Source: JBLMZI01 sp050258755
GTDB taxonomy: Bacteria > Bacillota > Syntrophomonadia > Syntrophomonadales > DTU052
DNA length: 64,000 nucleotides
Direction: 5' to 3'
Assembly: GCA_050258755.1 (NCBI GenBank)
Contig: JBLMZI010000007.1
Location: 186,001-250,000, forward strand
Numbering within the stretch: position 1 is the first letter of the stretch; each line of letters starts with the position of its first letter. The notes beneath the pieces are model-generated. The model saw only the letters and a program-made list of their open reading frames with translations. It had not been told where the DNA came from and did not search any database. Position numbers and translations under genes: made by a program. Below are positions 61,012 through 64,000 of the stretch, in pieces.

Positions 61012-61586
61012 TGGACTATTTACTCCTCTTTATGGGAGCGGTTGTGGTCAACAACTTTGTTTTGACCCGCTTCCTGGGATTGTGTATTTTCTTCGGCGTC
61101 TCTAAAAGCCTGGATGCTTCGACCGGAATGGGTATGGCGGTTACCGGGGTCATCACGGTCAGTTCGATCTTTGCGTGGCTGGTGCACCATTTCATCCTGG
61201 TGCCTTTAAATGTTACCTTTTTAACCACGATCGTATTTGTCCTCCTGATTGCCAGCTTCGTGCAGTTGCTGGAAATGGTGGTCAAGAAGTACACCCCGAC
61301 CCTGCACAAAATGTGGGGCATTTACTTGCTCTTAATTGCGACCAACTGCGTTGTTCTGGGCGTTCCGCTGATCAATGTCGAGTCGGATTATTCCCTGGGA
61401 ATGAGTGTTGTCAACGCATTTGGCTCCGGGGTTGGCTTTGCCCTGGCCATTATTCTGATGGCGAGCTGCCGGGAGAAGCTGAGATTGGCAGATGTTCCGA
61501 AATCGCTGGATGGATTGGGCGTCGCCTTTATCGTTGCCGGCTGCCTTGCCTTGTCGTTTTTGGGCTTTTCCGGAATGATCAAATAG
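61008..61586 (+). CDS. rnfA: Rnf electron-transport complex subunit A
   Basis: A 192-residue six-helix membrane protein of the NqrE/RnfA family (VVVNNFVLTRFLGLCIF with the conserved Cys, ATNCVVLGV later). It is the pair partner of RnfE around the membrane cluster. Two ATGs lie in a row at 61008 and 61011; either could be used. Confidence 0.95.
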   Translation: MMDYLLLFMGAVVVNNFVLTRFLGLCIFFGVSKSLDASTGMGMAVTGVITVSSIFAWLVHHFILVPLNVTFLTTIVFVLLIASFVQLLEMVVKKYTPTLHKMWGIYLLLIATNCVVLGVPLINVESDYSLGMSVVNAFGSGVGFALAIILMASCREKLRLADVPKSLDGLGVAFIVAGCLALSFLGFSGMIK

Positions 61587-61608
61587 AAAGAGAGGCGCGG
61601 GAAACAGC

Positions 61609-62427
61609 ATGAACAGTATCGTTGCGATCGTTGCGGTTATGGCCGGGGTAGGACTGTTCTTTGGTTTTATTCTGGCCATTGCGAATAGAAAATTTGCGGT
61701 GGAAATGAATCCGCTGATACACGTAGTCGAAGACGCGCTGCCCAAGGGCCAATGCGGTGCCTGCGGTTATGCCGGCTGTATGGCGTACGCTGAGGCGGTC
61801 GTTCTGGACAAGGATGTTGAACCGAACCTCTGTATTCCCGGCAAAAAGGCGGTTGCCGACGAAGTTGCCAGACTGACCGGGAAAGCCGCCGCGGAAGTCG
61901 AGCCCCGCTTTGCGTTTGTGAAATGTGCGGAGCCGATTGCGGTAGCGAACAAGAAATACGAATATATCGGCGTAAATGACTGCCTCGCGGCTTCTTTGCT
62001 GATGAACGGGCCGAAAGTATGCGAATGGGGCTGTGTCGGTCTGGGCAACTGCGTACGCGAATGTGTATTCGGCGCGATTGAATTGAACGACCAGGGACTG
62101 CCGGTGGTTGATAAGACCAAGTGTACAGGCTGCGGGAAATGCGCGACGGGATGCCCGAAAAACGTGATCGAGATGATCCCCGAGGATGCCCATGTTGCCG
62201 TATACTGTAACTCGCATGATAAAGGTGCGGCTGTACGGAAAAACTGCAAAATCGCCTGTATCGGCTGCGGGATTTGCGGGAAGCAGTGTCCGCATGGCGC
62301 CATCAAGATCCAGAACAATCTCGCGGTGGTTGATTCGAGTATCTGCATAGAAAAATGCACAGAAATCGTCTGCCTGGACAAATGTCCGACGAATGCAATC
62401 AAGATTTATAAAATTCCGCCCGCTTAA
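61609..62427 (+). CDS. rnfB: Rnf electron-transport complex subunit B
   Basis: A 272-residue RnfB: N-terminal membrane anchor, a four-Cys Fe-S domain (GQCGACGYAGC with a distant Cys in CIPG), then ferredoxin-like [4Fe-4S] sites (CTGCGKCATGCP, CIGCGICGKQCP) and an added Cys-rich end (CIEKCTEIVCLDKCP) suggesting a further cluster. It takes electrons from reduced ferredoxin into the complex. ApbE follows after about 50 bases. Confidence 0.95.
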   Translation: MNSIVAIVAVMAGVGLFFGFILAIANRKFAVEMNPLIHVVEDALPKGQCGACGYAGCMAYAEAVVLDKDVEPNLCIPGKKAVADEVARLTGKAAAEVEPRFAFVKCAEPIAVANKKYEYIGVNDCLAASLLMNGPKVCEWGCVGLGNCVRECVFGAIELNDQGLPVVDKTKCTGCGKCATGCPKNVIEMIPEDAHVAVYCNSHDKGAAVRKNCKIACIGCGICGKQCPHGAIKIQNNLAVVDSSICIEKCTEIVCLDKCPTNAIKIYKIPPA

Positions 62428-62479
62428 GATCATGCAGGCCGACTGATCCGATCAATTTGGGGGAAGAGGCGAATCCAAA

Positions 62480-63532
62480 ATGGGTACGGGAACGGCTATG
62501 AAACGAGCGTTTTTCGCGATCTTAATCTTGAGCCTATTCGTCTTTTCTCCCGGCTGCGACCGCCAGCCGAAGCCGGTTCAGACGCAGGAATTCGCATTGG
62601 GCACCATCGTGAATCAGCTCGTGTATGGCAAAAATGCGCATAAGGCTGCCAAAGAAGTATCGGTAATGATCAAAGAGCGGGATGGCTTGTGGACGATCAA
62701 TCAACCGGGCGGAGATATCAACAACCTGAACCGCCATGCGGGGCAGGAAGCTGTTCAATTAAAGCCCGAAACCATCGACCTCTTGATCAAGGCTGGCCGG
62801 ATTTCAGACTTAAGTCGGGGGGCGGCCTTTGATATCACAGTCGCTCCGCTGGTCAAAGCCTGGGGCATTGGAACTGAGCACGCCAGAGTCCCGTCAGACG
62901 AAGAAATCAAAGCGCTTCTTCCGCTGGTTAATTATCGGGATGTCCAGGTGGATGAAGCAAGCAATACCGCTTCTTTGCGTAAACCCGGCCAAATGGCGGA
63001 TCTTGGCGGAATCGCCAAGGGATATATCGGCGATCTGGCGATGCGGATCTATAAGAAGAACGGGATCACTTCCGCTTTCGTGAATTTAGGCGGCAATGTG
63101 GTTGTTTTGGGCCGCAGGCCGGATGGGACCCCATGGAAAGTTGGAATCCAGGATCCCCGAGGTCAAAACGGTGAAATCGTTGGCTTCGTGGATGCCGTCG
63201 ACCAAGCGGTTGTCACATCCGGCGACTACCAGCGTTACTTTATCCGAGACGGCAAACGGTACTGCCATATTCTCGACCCGCATACCGGAACTCCCGCCGA
63301 CAGCGGCTTAATGAGCGTAACCATCGTCGCCGCATCTTCCACGGATGCGGACGGATTGGCAAAGGCGTACGTTATCGGGCTGAAGCAGGGTCTGGAACTG
63401 GTTAAACGGTATGGCAAGGCCGAGGCGATCTTTATTGCCAATGATAAGAAGATCTATGTAACACCCGGGCTGAAAGGGAAATTTCACCTGGAGGACGGCG
63501 CGAATGGGTATCAGTACATTCAAATCAGGTGA
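62480..63532 (+). CDS. apbE: FAD:protein FMN transferase (ApbE) lipoprotein
   Basis: A 350-residue ApbE with a signal and lipobox FSPGC (Cys26). Conserved sites are DLSRGAAFDITVAPLV, DLGGIAKGYIGD and the Mg-site end TSGDYQRYF with HILDPHTGTP. It attaches FMN covalently to Thr of RnfG and RnfD outside the membrane. Its place directly after rnfB fits this job. The following gene overlaps it by 29 bases. Confidence 0.95.
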   Translation: MGTGTAMKRAFFAILILSLFVFSPGCDRQPKPVQTQEFALGTIVNQLVYGKNAHKAAKEVSVMIKERDGLWTINQPGGDINNLNRHAGQEAVQLKPETIDLLIKAGRISDLSRGAAFDITVAPLVKAWGIGTEHARVPSDEEIKALLPLVNYRDVQVDEASNTASLRKPGQMADLGGIAKGYIGDLAMRIYKKNGITSAFVNLGGNVVVLGRRPDGTPWKVGIQDPRGQNGEIVGFVDAVDQAVVTSGDYQRYFIRDGKRYCHILDPHTGTPADSGLMSVTIVAASSTDADGLAKAYVIGLKQGLELVKRYGKAEAIFIANDKKIYVTPGLKGKFHLEDGANGYQYIQIR

Positions 63533-63893
63533 CATAATACTGATTGTAAGCGTGTTTATCGTTGCAGCTCTTTTTATGGCCTGGAACGCGTTTGGGGCAC
63601 GTCCGGGGGGGCAGCGAACCGCCGTCATTCTGCACAACAGCCAGGTGATCAAGAGCTTGGATCTGAGCGCGCTAAAGGGTACCCAATCGATCACACTCCA
63701 CGAGGAAGGCGTTCATCAGGTGATCCGAGCCGAAAAGGGCAAAATCAGATTCTTAGAATCCGACTGCCCGCAGCAAACCTGTGTGAAAACAGGCTGGCTG
63801 ATCAAGCCGGGCGACCAGGCGGTTTGTATTCCCGCCCGAGTTGTCATCAAAATCGTTGGTGAAAACAAGCAAGTTGATGTGCTTGCTTACTGA
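63504..63893 (+). CDS. NusG domain II-containing membrane protein
   Basis: A 129-residue protein with one N-terminal membrane helix (about 9-28) and a NusG_II-type beta domain with conserved Cys (DCPQQTCVKTG and AVCIP). It starts inside apbE behind CACCTGGAGGACGG, so translation is coupled. In Clostridia this protein regularly lies between ApbE and a HepI-like protein next to rnf genes; its exact role is unknown, possibly in flavin or quinone-related assembly. Confidence 0.88.
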   Translation: MGISTFKSGDIILIVSVFIVAALFMAWNAFGARPGGQRTAVILHNSQVIKSLDLSALKGTQSITLHEEGVHQVIRAEKGKIRFLESDCPQQTCVKTGWLIKPGDQAVCIPARVVIKIVGENKQVDVLAY

Positions 63894-63905
63894 TCGGAAG
63901 AAGGC

Positions 63906-64000
63906 ATGAGTCAGAAAAAAAGGGAAGCCGTAATTATCATTCTAATCTGCAACGCGATCCTCATTTCCTTACTGGAATTGATGATTCCAATTCCGGTTCC
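63906..64000 (+). CDS. HepI/Gx-transporter-like membrane protein (5' part only)
   Basis: Only 31 residues are visible before the right edge. They form a Lys-rich start and a hydrophobic helix ending ELMIPIPVP, which matches the beginning of heptaprenyl-diphosphate-synthase component I/Gx transporter-family proteins. The context (Rnf, ApbE, NusG-II) is the standard one for that gene. Start at ATG 63906, 12 bases after the previous stop. Confidence 0.7.
   Translation, partial: MSQKKREAVIIILICNAILISLLELMIPIPV

Overview
The window looks like chromosome of an anaerobic, moderately GC-rich Bacillota of the Clostridia type. Evidence for this: strong AGGAGG-type ribosome binding sites, frequent TTG/GTG starts, low-GC-type intrinsic terminators, PcrA next to LigA, a GatCAB amidotransferase, a Bacillus-like NADP isocitrate dehydrogenase, a flavodiiron protein, and an Rnf complex followed by ApbE, a NusG-II protein and a HepI-like protein, the usual clostridial order. 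No tRNA, rRNA, insertion sequence, prophage or CRISPR array was recognised. Genus cannot be told from the sequence.

Layout. 1-4236: the most unusual block, read leftwards. A small NHLP-type (RiPP-leader-like) peptide is cut by the left edge; upstream of it lies a 1153-residue protein joining a PqqD-like domain, a site-2-protease-like M50 membrane core and two cyclic-nucleotide-binding domains, then a small zinc-finger-like protein. 4426-7612: Nudix hydrolase plus a zinc/manganese ABC transporter. 7684-11294: two divergent secreted beta-propeller proteins. 11818-15858: MFS transporter, P-type ATPase, TatA. 15997-18568: acyl-CoA synthetase with a TetR regulator that seems to start at ATT, and its promoter/operator. 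18733-20001: GH18 protein with a Thr-rich linker, preceded by a region full of inverted repeats. 20534-22650: PCP_red-CGGC protein, cupin and flavodiiron protein, probably redox/oxygen defence. 22708-27752: RNase D, orphan ParA, an enoyl-CoA-hydratase-like protein, and a PAS-GGDEF response regulator.

27965-32359: TetR regulator with a perfect GACCGGTC-centred operator, CoA-transferase, and a large acyl-CoA dehydrogenase; with FadD and the hydratase homologue this suggests fatty-acid/butyrate CoA metabolism. 32785-40353: Rrf2 regulator, J-domain protein, PcrA-LigA, a chemoreceptor and a small unknown protein. 40503-43920: gatCAB behind a leader with its own promoter and a terminator-like hairpin just before the gatC ribosome binding site. 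44106-46614: homocitrate/Re-citrate-synthase-type enzyme with NADP isocitrate dehydrogenase. 46805-48863: two tandem stand-alone CBM25-type proteins and a GT4 starch/glycogen-synthase-like enzyme. 48934-56684: tautomerase, CheB-type regulator, betaine-type binding lipoprotein, sensor kinases and an OmpR-type two-component pair facing a small membrane protein. 57067-64000: RseC-like protein, rnfCDGEAB, apbE, NusG-II protein and the start of a HepI-like gene, one dense operon for Na+/H+-coupled ferredoxin:NAD+ electron transfer and flavinylation of its subunits.

All calls rest on reading motifs and context; no database search was run.
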